This document shows, in pieces, positions 50,134-62,200 of a DNA stretch of 64,000 bases; position 1 is the stretch's first letter, and every line of letters begins with the position of its first letter. Made by a program: the position numbers and the translations under genes. The stretch is from assembly GCA_964057225.1 (NCBI GenBank), contig OZ059896.1, positions 12,632,501-12,696,500 of the forward strand. The letters run 5' to 3'. This DNA is from Auanema rhodensis. Taxonomy: Eukaryota > Nematoda > Chromadorea > Rhabditida > Rhabditidae. The notes below the pieces were generated by a model. That model worked only from the letters and a program-made list of their open reading frames with translations, searched no databases and was not told where the DNA came from.

Positions 50134-51517
50134 CAGTCATGTGTAAAAGAAAAAGGGCAAGATTTAGAAAATATTAGAATCTGGAGCTCAGACTACAATT
50201 TAGAAATCTAAAAAAAATCGATAATGGCTAGGAATTATGTTGCTAAAAAATGGAGCTGAATTCATTTTTTAAAACTAACTTTGAAATGTATTATTTTGGA
50301 AATTAAAATGATTCAGCTTCATTTTTAATATTCAAATTTAGATGGTTCAAGGCAGAAGATACAGCAACGAGATGAGGGAGATAGTCCTCAGGCTCAAAGA
50401 CGAAGGGTTTGCAACCCGAAAAATTGCTGCTTTTACGGCTATCTCGAAGAGCTGCGTTCAAGCCATCATCAAGGATCACAGCCAAGGAGTAGCAATGATA
50501 AAGAAGACAAAACCAGGGCGCCCACCGAAGACCACACCATCACAGGACAACACCATCGTCCGCTTGGCTCAACGTCATCCAGAATTGACGTCAAAACAGC
50601 TGACAGAACACCTTGCTATGATGTATAGGGTCAATCTTGACCCTAGCAATATTAGAAGGCGTCTCCTGAAGCGTGGTTTGAGAGCAAGAAGACCTGCCAT
50701 CAAACCGCTTGTTAGTGCCAAGAACCGGCAAGCGAGGCTAGAATTTGCTCGGGCTCATCTTCATTGGACACCAGAAGATTGGAGCAGAGTCATCTTCACA
50801 GATGAGAGCAAATTCTGCCTTTTTGGCAATGATGGACCTGGCTTTGTCAGAAGGCCCGTTGGTGAGCGTTACAACCACCGTTATTTCAAGCCTTCCTTCA
50901 AACATGGAGGTGGAAACGTAATGGTGTGGGGTTGTTTCACCAGCGAGGAAGTTGGACCACTGTTTAGGATTGAAGGACGCATGTGTGCTTCCGACTATCA
51001 GAATATTCTCTCTGAAGTCTTCCTGCCGTATGCTTTGGATCGATTCCGCACGCGGAATAGATTCATCTTCCAGCAGGACAACGACCCAAAGCACACTGCT
51101 CATTCAACTAAACAGTGGTTTCAGCAAAATAGGGTCACTCTCTTACCCTGGCATAGTCGATCGCCCGATCTGAATCCGATCGAAGATCTATGGAGAGATT
51201 TGGGAAGAAGGGCGGCTCAATTTCCGTCATCGAACAAGGACGAGAAGTTCAGATGCCTAAGAATCCTCTGGCGAGAAACTTCTCCGGGTATTTTGAAGAA
51301 GCTCGTCAATTCGATGAATAGAAGGCTCAAAGCTGTGATTGATAATTTCGGGTATCCGACAAAATATTAATAAAGTCTTAATTTTTTGGTTTTTTTTGCA
51401 TTTTTCGATTTGTGGTCTGCTCACCATTTCTATTTTTCATAGTTTTTAATTTTTTGTAGTCTCACTACTTCAGGAGACCATTCGAAAGTTTTGCCCTTTT
51501 TCTTTTACACATGACTG
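50134..51517 (+). mobile_element. Tc1/mariner-type transposon, copy 2
   Basis: This 1384-bp element has the same termini as copy 1 (inverted repeats at 50134-50160 and 51491-51517) and the same TA flanks. The satellite on both sides carries the same private variants as at copy 1 (gttatacctgtaaac and gttgaacccac on the left, caaaacaagtgcgg on the right). It is a duplicate of the same insertion, 6418 bp downstream, and not a second transposition. Confidence 0.96.
50342..51370 (+). CDS. Tc1-family transposase, copy 2
   Basis: The 342-residue protein is identical to copy 1, including R273 and D282. The catalytic set D154, D246, E281 is complete. Because it lies in a duplicated satellite block, it shares its entire flanking context with copy 1 and would be transcribed from the element's own upstream ~180 bp or from satellite read-through. 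Nothing in the sequence separates its function from that of copy 1. Confidence 0.96.
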   Translation: MVQGRRYSNEMREIVLRLKDEGFATRKIAAFTAISKSCVQAIIKDHSQGVAMIKKTKPGRPPKTTPSQDNTIVRLAQRHPELTSKQLTEHLAMMYRVNLDPSNIRRRLLKRGLRARRPAIKPLVSAKNRQARLEFARAHLHWTPEDWSRVIFTDESKFCLFGNDGPGFVRRPVGERYNHRYFKPSFKHGGGNVMVWGCFTSEEVGPLFRIEGRMCASDYQNILSEVFLPYALDRFRTRNRFIFQQDNDPKHTAHSTKQWFQQNRVTLLPWHSRSPDLNPIEDLWRDLGRRAAQFPSSNKDEKFRCLRILWRETSPGILKKLVNSMNRRLKAVIDNFGYPTKY

Positions 51518-54500
51518 TATATTTAGAGCAAAACAAGTGCGGAAAAGTCGTTATCTCGTTAACATTAGTTTCACTGCCCAAAACTCTGTTTATTGTCACT
51601 CTACTTGCTATTTCGAGAGAAACGTTCACAGATATATATGAATATTTACTACACTAGCAAGCAGAAGAAAACCTTATACTAGTTCATTGTTTTTTTTTAA
51701 ATTTTTTTCGGTATATTTAATTTTTCACTGTCAAATCGGCAACACTAGCAAGCAGAAAAAAACCTTATACTAGTTCATTGTTTTTTTTTTTAATTTTTTT
51801 CGGTATATTTTTTTTTTCACTGTCAAATCGACAATCACCTGCTGCACATGTGCGAGCTATTCGAGTGACCGATGCCCAAACGAGCCACGCTTAGAAAATG
51901 AGGCTGACATAACACGTTTTTCACTCCTACCCAGATTGATTGCTTTAGAGACATTTCTGTCTTATCTCATTATATTCTCTACTTTGACTTTGATTTTTCT
52001 AAAATTTCATTAATGTATAATTCAAAATATTATTTCTTGTGATCAGATTGTTAATCGTTATATCTGTAAACGTTTAACTCGAAATAGCAAGTAGAGTGTT
52101 CAGTTGTACTCACTTAACAAAGAAAGTAGAAGAACATATACATTTAGAGCAAAAAAAGTGCGGAAAAGTCGTTATCTCGTTAACATTAGTTTCACTGCCC
52201 AAAACTCTGTTTATTGTCACTCTACTTGCTATTTCGAGAGAAACGTTTACAGATGTATATGAATATTTACTACACTAGCAAGCAGAAGAAAACCTTATAC
52301 TAGTTCATTGTTTTTTTTGAAATTTTTTTCGGTATATTTATTTTTTCACTGTCAAATCGGCAAGCACCTGCTGCACATGTGCGAGCTATTCGAGTGACCG
52401 ATGCCCAAACGAGCCACGCTTAGAAAATGAGGCTGACATAACACGTTTTTCACTCCTACCCAGATTGATTGCTTTAGAGACATTTCTGTCTTATCTCATT
52501 ATATTCTCTACTTTGACTTTGATTTTTCTAAAATTTCATTAATGTATAATTCAAAATATTATTTCTTGTGATCAGATTGTTAATCGTTATATCTGTAAAC
52601 GTTCCTCTCGAAATAGCAAGTAGAGTGTTCAGTTGTACCCACTTAACAAAGAAAGTAGAAGAACATATATATTTAGAGCAAAAAAAGTGCGGAAAAGTCG
52701 TTATCTCGTTAACATCAGTTTCACTGCCCAAAACTCTGTTTATTGTCATTCTACTTGCTATTTCGAGAGAAACGTTCACAGATATATATGAATATTTACT
52801 ACACTAGCAAGCAGAAGAAAACCTTATACTACTTCATTGTTTTTTTTTAATTTTTTTCGGTATATTTGTTTTTTCACTGTCAAATCGGCAAACACCTGCT
52901 GCACATGTGCGAGCTATTCGGGTGACCGATGCTCAAACGAGCCACGCTTAGAAAATGAGGCTGACATAACACGTTTTTCACTCCTACCCAGATTGATTGC
53001 TTTAGAGACATTTCTGTCTTATCTCATTATATTCTCTACTTTGACTTTGATTTTTCTAAAATTTCATTAATGTATAATTCAAAATATCATTTCTTGTGAT
53101 CAGATTGTTAATCGTTATATCTGTAAACGTTTCTCTCGAAATAGCAAGTGGAGTGTTCAGTTGTACCCACTTAACAAAGAAAGTAGAAGAACATATATAT
53201 TTAGAGCAAAAAAAGTGCGGAAAAGTCGTTATCTCGTTAACATCAGTTTCACTGTTCAAAACTCTGTTTATTGTCACTCTACTTGCTATTTCGAGAGAAA
53301 CGTTTACAGATATATATGAATATTTACTACACTAGCAAGCAGAAGAAAACCTTATACTAGTTCATTGTTTTTTTTTAAATTTTTTTCGGTATATTTATTT
53401 TTTCACTTTCAAATCGGCAACACTAGGAAGCAGAAGAAAACCTTATACTAGTTCATTGTTTTTTTTTTAAATTTTTTTCGGTATATTTTTTTTTTCACTG
53501 TCAAATCGACAATCACCTGCTGCACATGTGCGAGCTATTCGAGTGACCGATGCCCAAACGAGCCACGCTTAGAAAATGAGGCTGACATAACACGTTTTTG
53601 ACTCCTACCCAGATTGATTGCTTTAGAGACATTTCTGTCTTATCTCATTATATTCTCTACTTTGACTTTGATTTTTCTAAAATTTCATTAATGTATAATT
53701 CAAAATATTATTTCTTGTGATCAGATTGTTAATCGTTATATCTGTAAACGTTTCTCTCGAAATAGCAAGTAGAGTGTTCAGTTGTACTCACTTAACAAAG
53801 AAAGTAGAAGAACATATACATTTAGAGCAAAAAAAGTGCGGAAAAGTCGTTATCTCGTTAACATTAGTTTCACTGCCCAAAACTCTGCTTATTGTCACTC
53901 TACTTGCTATTTCGAGAGAAACGTTTACAGATGTATCTGAATATTTACTACACTAGCAAGCAGAAGAAAACCTTATACTAGTTCATTGTTTTTTTTGAAA
54001 TTTTTTTCGGTATATTTATTTTTTCACTGTCAAATCGGCAAGCACCTGCTGCACATGTGCGAGCTATTCGAGTGACCGATGCCCAAACGAGCCACGCTTA
54101 GAAAATGAGGCTGACATAACACGTTTTTCACTCCTACCCAGATTGATTGCTTTAGAGACATTTCTGTCTTATCTCATTATATTCTCTACTTTGACTTTGA
54201 TTTTTCTAAAATTTCATTAATGTATAATTCAAAATATTATTTCTTGTGATCAGATTGTTAATCGTTATATCTGTAAACGTTCCTCTCGAAATAGCAAGTA
54301 GAGTGTTCAGTTGTACCCACTTAACAAAGAAAGTAGAAGAACATATATATTTAGAGCAAAAAAAGTGCGGAAAAGTCGTTATCTCGTTAACATCAGTTTC
54401 ACTGCCCAAAACTCTGTTTATTGTCATTCTACTTGCTATTTCGAGAGAAACGTTCACAGATATATATGAATATTTACTACACTAGCAAGCAGAAGAAAAC

Positions 54501-54875
54501 CTTATACTACTTCATTGTTTTTTTTTAATTTTTTTCGGTATATTTGTTTTTTCACTGTCAAATCGGCAAACACCTGCTGCACATGTGCGAGCTATTCGGG
54601 TGACCGATGCTCAAACGAGCCACGCTTAGAAAATGAGGCTGACATAACACGTTTTTCACTCCTACTCAGATTGATTGCTTTAGAGACATTTCTGTCTTAT
54701 CTCATTATTTTCTCTACTTTGACTTTGATTTTTCTAAAATTTCATTAATGTATAATTCAAAATATCATTTCTTGTGATCAGATTGTTAATCGTTATACCT
54801 GTAAACGTTTCTCTCGAAATAGCAAGTGGAGTGTTCAGTTGAACCCACTTAACAAAGAAAGTAGAAGAACATATA

Positions 54876-56259
54876 CAGTCATGTGTAAAAGAAAAAGGGC
54901 AAGATTTAGAAAATATTAGAATCTGGAGCTCAGACTACAATTTAGAAATCTAAAAAAAATCGATAATGGCTAGGAATTATGTTGCTAAAAAATGGAGCTG
55001 AATTCATTTTTTAAAACTAACTTTGAAATGTATTATTTTGGAAATTAAAATGATTCAGCTTCATTTTTAATATTCAAATTTAGATGGTTCAAGGCAGAAG
55101 ATACAGCAACGAGATGAGGGAGATAGTCCTCAGGCTCAAAGACGAAGGGTTTGCAACCCGAAAAATTGCTGCTTTTACGGCTATCTCGAAGAGCTGCGTT
55201 CAAGCCATCATCAAGGATCACAGCCAAGGAGTAGCAATGATAAAGAAGACAAAACCAGGGCGCCCACCGAAGACCACACCATCACAGGACAACACCATCG
55301 TCCGCTTGGCTCAACGTCATCCAGAATTGACGTCAAAACAGCTGACAGAACACCTTGCTATGATGTATAGGGTCAATCTTGACCCTAGCAATATTAGAAG
55401 GCGTCTCCTGAAGCGTGGTTTGAGAGCAAGAAGACCTGCCATCAAACCGCTTGTTAGTGCCAAGAACCGGCAAGCGAGGCTAGAATTTGCTCGGGCTCAT
55501 CTTCATTGGACACCAGAAGATTGGAGCAGAGTCATCTTCACAGATGAGAGCAAATTCTGCCTTTTTGGCAATGATGGACCTGGCTTTGTCAGAAGGCCCG
55601 TTGGTGAGCGTTACAACCACCGTTATTTCAAGCCTTCCTTCAAACATGGAGGTGGAAACGTAATGGTGTGGGGTTGTTTCACCAGCGAGGAAGTTGGACC
55701 ACTGTTTAGGATTGAAGGACGCATGTGTGCTTCCGACTATCAGAATATTCTCTCTGAAGTCTTCCTGCCGTATGCTTTGGATCGATTCCGCACGCGGAAT
55801 AGATTCATCTTCCAGCAGGACAACGACCCAAAGCACACTGCTCATTCAACTAAACAGTGGTTTCAGCAAAATAGGGTCACTCTCTTACCCTGGCATAGTC
55901 AATCGCCCGATCTGAATCCGATCGAACATCTATGGAGAGATTTGGGAAGAAGGGCGGCTCAATTTCCGTCATCGAACAAGGACGAGAAGTTCAGATGCCT
56001 AAGAATCCTCTGGCGAGAAACTTCTCCGGGTATTTTGAAGAAGCTCGTCAATTCGATGAATAGAAGGCTCAAAGCTGTGATTGATAATTTCGGGTATCCG
56101 ACAAAATATTAATAAAGTCTTAATTTTTTGGTTTTTTTTGCATTTTTCGATTTGTGGTCTGCTCACCATTTCTATTTTTCATAGTTTTTAATTTTTTGTA
56201 GTCTCACTACTTCAGGAGACCATTCGAAAGTTTTGCCCTTTTTCTTTTACACATGACTG
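54876..56259 (+). mobile_element. Tc1/mariner-type transposon, copy 3
   Basis: This 1384-bp element has inverted repeats at 54876-54902 and 56233-56259 and the same TA flanks and private left-flank variants as the other copies. The right flank differs further out: acgtttacagatgtata here against acgttcacagatatata at copies 1 and 2. By eye only two bases differ from copy 1 over the full element (55901 and 55927). Confidence 0.96.
55084..56112 (+). CDS. Tc1-family transposase, copy 3
   Basis: The 342-residue transposase has the same domain order as copy 1 and the complete DD34E set (D154, D246, E281). It has Q273 and H282, giving SQSPDLNPIEHLW. This is the form seen across the Tc1 family, so copy 3 is probably closest to the original insertion and the most likely of the three to encode a working enzyme. 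Both differences from copies 1 and 2 change the protein; I saw no silent change. Confidence 0.96.
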   Translation: MVQGRRYSNEMREIVLRLKDEGFATRKIAAFTAISKSCVQAIIKDHSQGVAMIKKTKPGRPPKTTPSQDNTIVRLAQRHPELTSKQLTEHLAMMYRVNLDPSNIRRRLLKRGLRARRPAIKPLVSAKNRQARLEFARAHLHWTPEDWSRVIFTDESKFCLFGNDGPGFVRRPVGERYNHRYFKPSFKHGGGNVMVWGCFTSEEVGPLFRIEGRMCASDYQNILSEVFLPYALDRFRTRNRFIFQQDNDPKHTAHSTKQWFQQNRVTLLPWHSQSPDLNPIEHLWRDLGRRAAQFPSSNKDEKFRCLRILWRETSPGILKKLVNSMNRRLKAVIDNFGYPTKY

Positions 56260-59200
56260 TATATTTAGAGCAAAACAAGTGCGGAAAAGTCGTTATCTCG
56301 TTAACATTAGTTTCACTGCCCAAAACTCTGTTTATTGTCACTCTACTTGCTATTTCGAGAGAAACGTTTACAGATGTATATGAATATTTACTACACTAGC
56401 AAGCAGAAGAAAACCTTATACTAGTTCATTGTTTTTTTTTAGTTTTTTTCGGTATATTTATTTTTTCACACTCAAATCGGCAAGCACCTGCTGCACATGT
56501 GCGAGCTATTCGAGTGACCGATGCCCAAACGAGCCACGCTTAGAAAATGAGGCTGACATAACACGTTTTTCACTCCTACCCAGATTGATTGCTTTAGAGA
56601 CATTTCTGTCTTATCTCATTATATTCTCTACTTTGACTTTGATTTTTCTAAAATTTCATTAATGTATAATTCAAAATATTATTTCTTGTGATCAGATTGT
56701 TAATCGTTATATCTGTAAACGTTCCTCTCGAAATAGCAAGTAGAGTGTTCAGTTGTACCCACTTAACAAAGAAAGTAGAAGAACATATATATTTAGAGCA
56801 AAAAAATGCGGAAAAGTCGTTATCTCGTTAACATCAGTTTCACTGCCCAAAACTCTGTTTATTGTCATTCTACTTGCTATTTCGAGAGAAACGTTCACAG
56901 ATATATATGAATATTTACTACACTAGCAAGCAGAAGAAAACCTTATACTACTTCATTGTTTTTTTTTAATTTTTTTCGGTATATTTGTTTTTTCACTGTC
57001 AAATCGGCAAACACCTGCTGCACATGTGCGAGCTATTCGGGTGACCGATGCTCAAACGAGCCACGCTTAGAAAATGAGGCTGACATAACACGTTTTTCAC
57101 TCCTACCCAGATTGATTGCTTTAGAGACATTTCTGTCTTATCTCATTATATTCTCTACTTTGACTTTGATTTTTCTAAAATTTCATTAATGTATAATTCA
57201 AAATATCATTTCTTGTGATCAGATTGTTAATCGTTATATCTGCAAACGTTTCTCTCGAAATAGCAAGTGGAGTGTTCAGTTGTACCCACTTAACAAAGAA
57301 AGTAGAAGAACATATATATTTAGAGCAAAAAAAGTGCGGAAAAGTCGTTATCTCGTTAACATCAGTTTCACTGTTCAAAACTCTGTTTATTGTCACTCTA
57401 CTTGCTATTTCGAGAGAAACGTTTACAGATATATATGAATATTTACTACACTAGCAAGCAGAAGAAAACCTTATACTAGTTCATTGTTTTTTTTTTAATT
57501 TTTTTCGGTATATTTATTTTTTCACTTTCAAATCGGCAACACTAGGAAGCAGAAGAAAACCTTATACTAGTTCATTGTTTTTTTTTTAAATTTTTTTCGG
57601 TATATTTTTTTTTTCACTGTCAAATCGACAATCACCTGCTGCACATGTGCGAGCTATTCGAGTGACCGATGCCCAAACGAGCCACGCTTAGAAAATGAGG
57701 CTGACATAACACGTTTTTCACTCCTACCCAGATTGATTGCTTTAGAGACATTTCTGTCTTATCTCATTATATTCTCTACTTTGACTTTGATTTTTCTAAA
57801 ATTTCATTAATGTATAATTCAAAATAATATTTCTTGTGATCAGATTGTTAATCGTTATATCTGTAAACGTTCCTCTCGAAATAGCAAGTAGAGTGTAAAG
57901 TTGTACCCACTTAACAAAGAAAGTAGAAGAACATATATATTTAGAGCAAAAAAAGTGCGGAAAAGTCGTTATCTCGTTAACATTAGTTTCACTGCCCAAA
58001 ACTCTGCTTATTGTCACTCTACTTGCTATTCCGAGAGAAACGTTCACAGATGTATATGAATATTTACTACACTAGCAAGCAGAAGAAAACCTTATACTAG
58101 TTCATTGTTTTTTTTGAAATTTTTTTCGGTATATTTATTTTTTCACTGTCAAATCGGCAAGCACCTGCTGCACATGTGCGAGCTATTCGAGTGACCGATG
58201 CCCAAACGAGCCACGCTTAGAAAATGAGGCTGACATAACACGTTTTTCACTCCTACCCAGATTGATTGCTTTAGAGACATTTCTGTCTTATCTCATTATA
58301 TTCTCTACTTTGACTTTGATTTTTCTAAAATTTCATTAATGTATAATTCAAAATATTATTTCTTGTGATCAGATTGTTAATCGTTATATCTGTAAACGTT
58401 CCTCTCGAAATAGCAAGTAGAGTGTTCAGTTGTACCCACTTAACAAAGAAAGTAGAAGAACATATATATTTAGAGCAAATAAAGTGCGGAAAAATCGTTA
58501 TCTCGTTAACATCAGTTTCACTGCCCAAAACTCTGTTTATTGTCATTCTACTTGCTATTTCGAGAGAAACGTTCACAGATATATATGAATATTCACTACA
58601 CTAGCAAGCAGAAGAAAACCTTATACTACTTCATTGTTTTTTTTTAATTTTTTTCGGTATATTTGTTTTTTCATTGTCAAATCGGCAAACACCTGCTGCA
58701 CATGTGCGAGCTATTCGGGTGACCGATGCTCAAACGAGCCACGCTTAGAAAATGAGGCTGACATAACACGTTTTTCACTCCTACCCAGATTGATTGCTTT
58801 AGAGACATTTCTGTCTTATCTCATTATATTCTCTACTTTGACTTTGATTTTTCTAAAATTTCATTAATGTATAATTCAAAATATCATTTCTTGTGATCAG
58901 ATTGTTAATCGTTATATCTGTAAACGTTTCTCTCGAAATAGCAAGTGGAGTGTTCAGTTGTACCCACTTAACAAAGAAAGTAGAAGAACATATATATTTA
59001 GAGCAAAAAAAGTGCGGAAAAGTCGTTATCTCGTTAACATCAGTTTCACTGTTCAAAACTCTGTTTATTGTCACTCTACTTGCTATTTCGAGAAAAACGT
59101 TTACAGATATATATGAATATTTACTACACTAGCAAGCAGAAGAAAACCTTATACTAGTTCATTGTTTTTTTTTAAATTTTTTTCGGTATATTTATTTTTT

Positions 59201-62200
59201 CACTTTCAAATCGGCAACACTAGCAAGCAGAAGAAAACCTTATACTAGTTCATTGTTTTTTTTTAATTTTTTTCGGTATATTTTTTTTTTCACTGTCAAA
59301 TCGACAAGCACCTGCTGCACATGTGCGAGCTATTCGAGTGACCGATGCCCGAACGAGCCATGCTTAGAAAATGAGGCTGACATAACACGTTTTTCACTCT
59401 TACCCAGATTGATTGCTTTAGAGACATTTCTGTCTTATCTCATTATATTCTCTACTTTGACTTTGATTTTTCTAAAATTTCATTAATGTATAATTCAAAA
59501 TATCCTTTCTTGTGATCAGATTGTTAATCGTTATATCTGTAAACGTTTCTCTCGAAATAGCAAGTAGAGTGTTCAGTTGTACCCACTTAACAAAGAAAGT
59601 AGAAGAACATATATATTTAGAGCAAAAAAGTGCGGAAAAGTCGTTATCTCGTTAACATTAGTTTCACTGCTCAAAACTCTGTTTATTGTCACTCTACTTG
59701 CTATTTCGAGAGAAACGTTTACAGATGTATATGAATATTTACTACACTAGCAAGCAGAAGAAAACCTTATACTAGTTCATTGTTTTTTTTTCGAAATTTT
59801 TTTCGGTATATTTATTTTTTCACTGTCAAATCGGCAAGCACCTGCTGCACATGTGCGAGCTATTCGAGTGACCGATGCCCAAACGAGCCACGCTTAGAAA
59901 ATGAGGCTGACATAACACGTTTTTCACTCCTACCCAGATTGATTGCTTTAGAGACATTTCTGTCTTATCTCATTATATTCTCTACTTTGACTTTGATTTT
60001 TCTAAAATTTCATTAATGTATAATTCAAAATATCATTTCTTGTGATCAGATTGTTAATCGTTATATCTGTAAACGTTTCTCTCGAAATAGCAAGTGGAGT
60101 GTTCAGTTGTACCCACTTAACAAAGAAAGTAGAAGAACATATATATTTAGAGCAAAAAAAGTGCGGAAAAGTCGTTATCTCGTTAACATCAGTTTCACTG
60201 TTCAAATCTCTGTTTATTGTCACTCTACTTGCTATTTCGAGAAAAACGTTTACAGATATATATGAATATTTACTACACTAGCAAGCAGAAGAAAACCTTA
60301 TACTAGTTCATTGTTTTTTTTTTAATTTTTTTCGGTATATTTATTTTTTCACTTTCAAATCGGCAACACTAGCAAGCAGAAGAAAACCTTATACTAGTTC
60401 ATTGTTTTTTTTTAATTTTTTTCGGTATATTTTTTTTTTCACTGTCAAATCGACAAGCACCTGCTGCACATGTGCGAGCTATTCGAGTGACCGATGCCCG
60501 AACGAGCCATGCTTAGAAAATGAGGCTGACATAACACGTTTTTCACTCTTACCCAGATTGATTGCTTTAGAGACATTTCTGTCTTATCTCATTATATTCT
60601 CTACTTTGACTTTGATTTTTCTAAAATTTCATTAATGTATAATTCAAAATATCCTTTCTTGTGATCAGATTGTTAATCGTTATATCTGTAAACGTTTCTC
60701 TCGAAATAGCAAGTAGAGTGTTCAGTTGTACCCACTTAACAAAGAAAGTAGAAGAACATATATATTTAGAGCAAAAAAGTGCGGAAAAGTCGTTATCTCG
60801 TTAACATTAGTTTCACTGCTCAAAACTCTGTTTATTGTCACTCTACTTGCTATTTCGAGAGAAACGTTTACAGATGTATATGAATATTTACTACACTAGC
60901 AAGCAGAAGAAAACCTTATACTAGTTCATTGTTTTTTTTTCGAAATTTTTTTCGGTATATTTATTTTTTCACTGTCAAATCGGCAAGCACCTGCTGCACA
61001 TGTGCGAGCTATTCGAGTGACCGATGCCCAAACGAGCCACGCTTAGAAAATGAGGCTGACATAACACGTTTTTCACTCCTACCCAGATTGATTGCTTTAG
61101 AGACATTTCTGTCTTATCTCATTATATTCTCTACTTTGACTTCGATTTTTCTAAAATTTCATTAATGTATAATTCAAAATATTATTTCTTGTGATCAGAT
61201 TGTTAATCGTTATATCTGTAAACGTTTCTCTCGAAATAGCAAGTAGAGTGTTCAGTTGTACTCACTTAACAAAGAAAGTAGAAGAACATATATATTTTGA
61301 GCAAAAAAAGTGCGGAAAAGTCGTTATCTCGTTAACATCAGTTTCACTGTTCAAAACTCTGTTTATTGTCTTTCTACTTGCTATTTCGAGAGAAACGTTT
61401 ACAGATATATATGAATATTTACTACACTAGCAAGCAGAAGAAAACCTTATACTAGTTCATTGTTTTTTTTTTAATTTTTTTCGGTATATTTATTTTTTCA
61501 CTGTCAAATCGGCAACACTAGCAAGCAGAAAAAAACCTTATACTAGTTCATTGTTTTTTTTTTAATTTTTTTCGGTATATTTATTTTTTCACTGTCAAAT
61601 GGGCAAGCACCTGCTGCACATGTGCGAGCTATTCGAGTGACCGATGCCCAAACGAGCCACGCTGAGAAAATGAGGCTGACATAACACGTTTTTCACTCCT
61701 ACCCAGATTGATTGCTTTAGAGACATTTCTGTCTTATCTCATTATATTCTCTACTTTGACTTTGATTTTTCTAAAATTTCATTAATGTAAAATTCAAAAT
61801 ATCATTTCTTGTGATGAGATTGTTAATCGTTATATCTGTAAACGTTTCTCTCAAAATAGCAAGTAGAGTGTTCAGTTGTACTCACTTAACAAAGAAAGTA
61901 GAAGAACATATATATTTTGAGCAAAAAAAGTGCGGAAAAGTCGTTATCTCGTTAACATCAGTTTCACTGTTCAAAACTCTGTTTATTGTCACTCTACTTG
62001 CTATTTCGAGAGAAACGTTTACAGATATATATGAATATTTACTACACTAGCAAGCAGAAGAAAACCTTATACTAGTTCATTGTTTTTTTTTAATTTTTTT
62101 CGGTATATTTATTTTTTCACTGTCAAATCGGCAACACTAGCAAGCAGAAAAAAACCTTATACTAGTTCATTGTTTTTTTTTTAATTTTTTTCGGTATATT

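Larger units (their letters stand above)
42800..55600 (+). repeat. 6418-bp higher-order repeat carrying the Tc1-like element
   Basis: Reference points repeat at exactly 6418 bp: 42827/49245, 43046/49464, 43716/50134, 45678/52096, 46110/52528 and 47299/53717. Inside it, a 1677-bp three-monomer unit (about 528+621+528) repeats at 46419/48096/49773. The third transposon is 4742 bp after the second, which equals the larger unit less one 1677-bp unit (within 1 bp). Later monomers 52837/54515 and 56956/58634 continue the 1678-bp rhythm. Confidence 0.88.
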
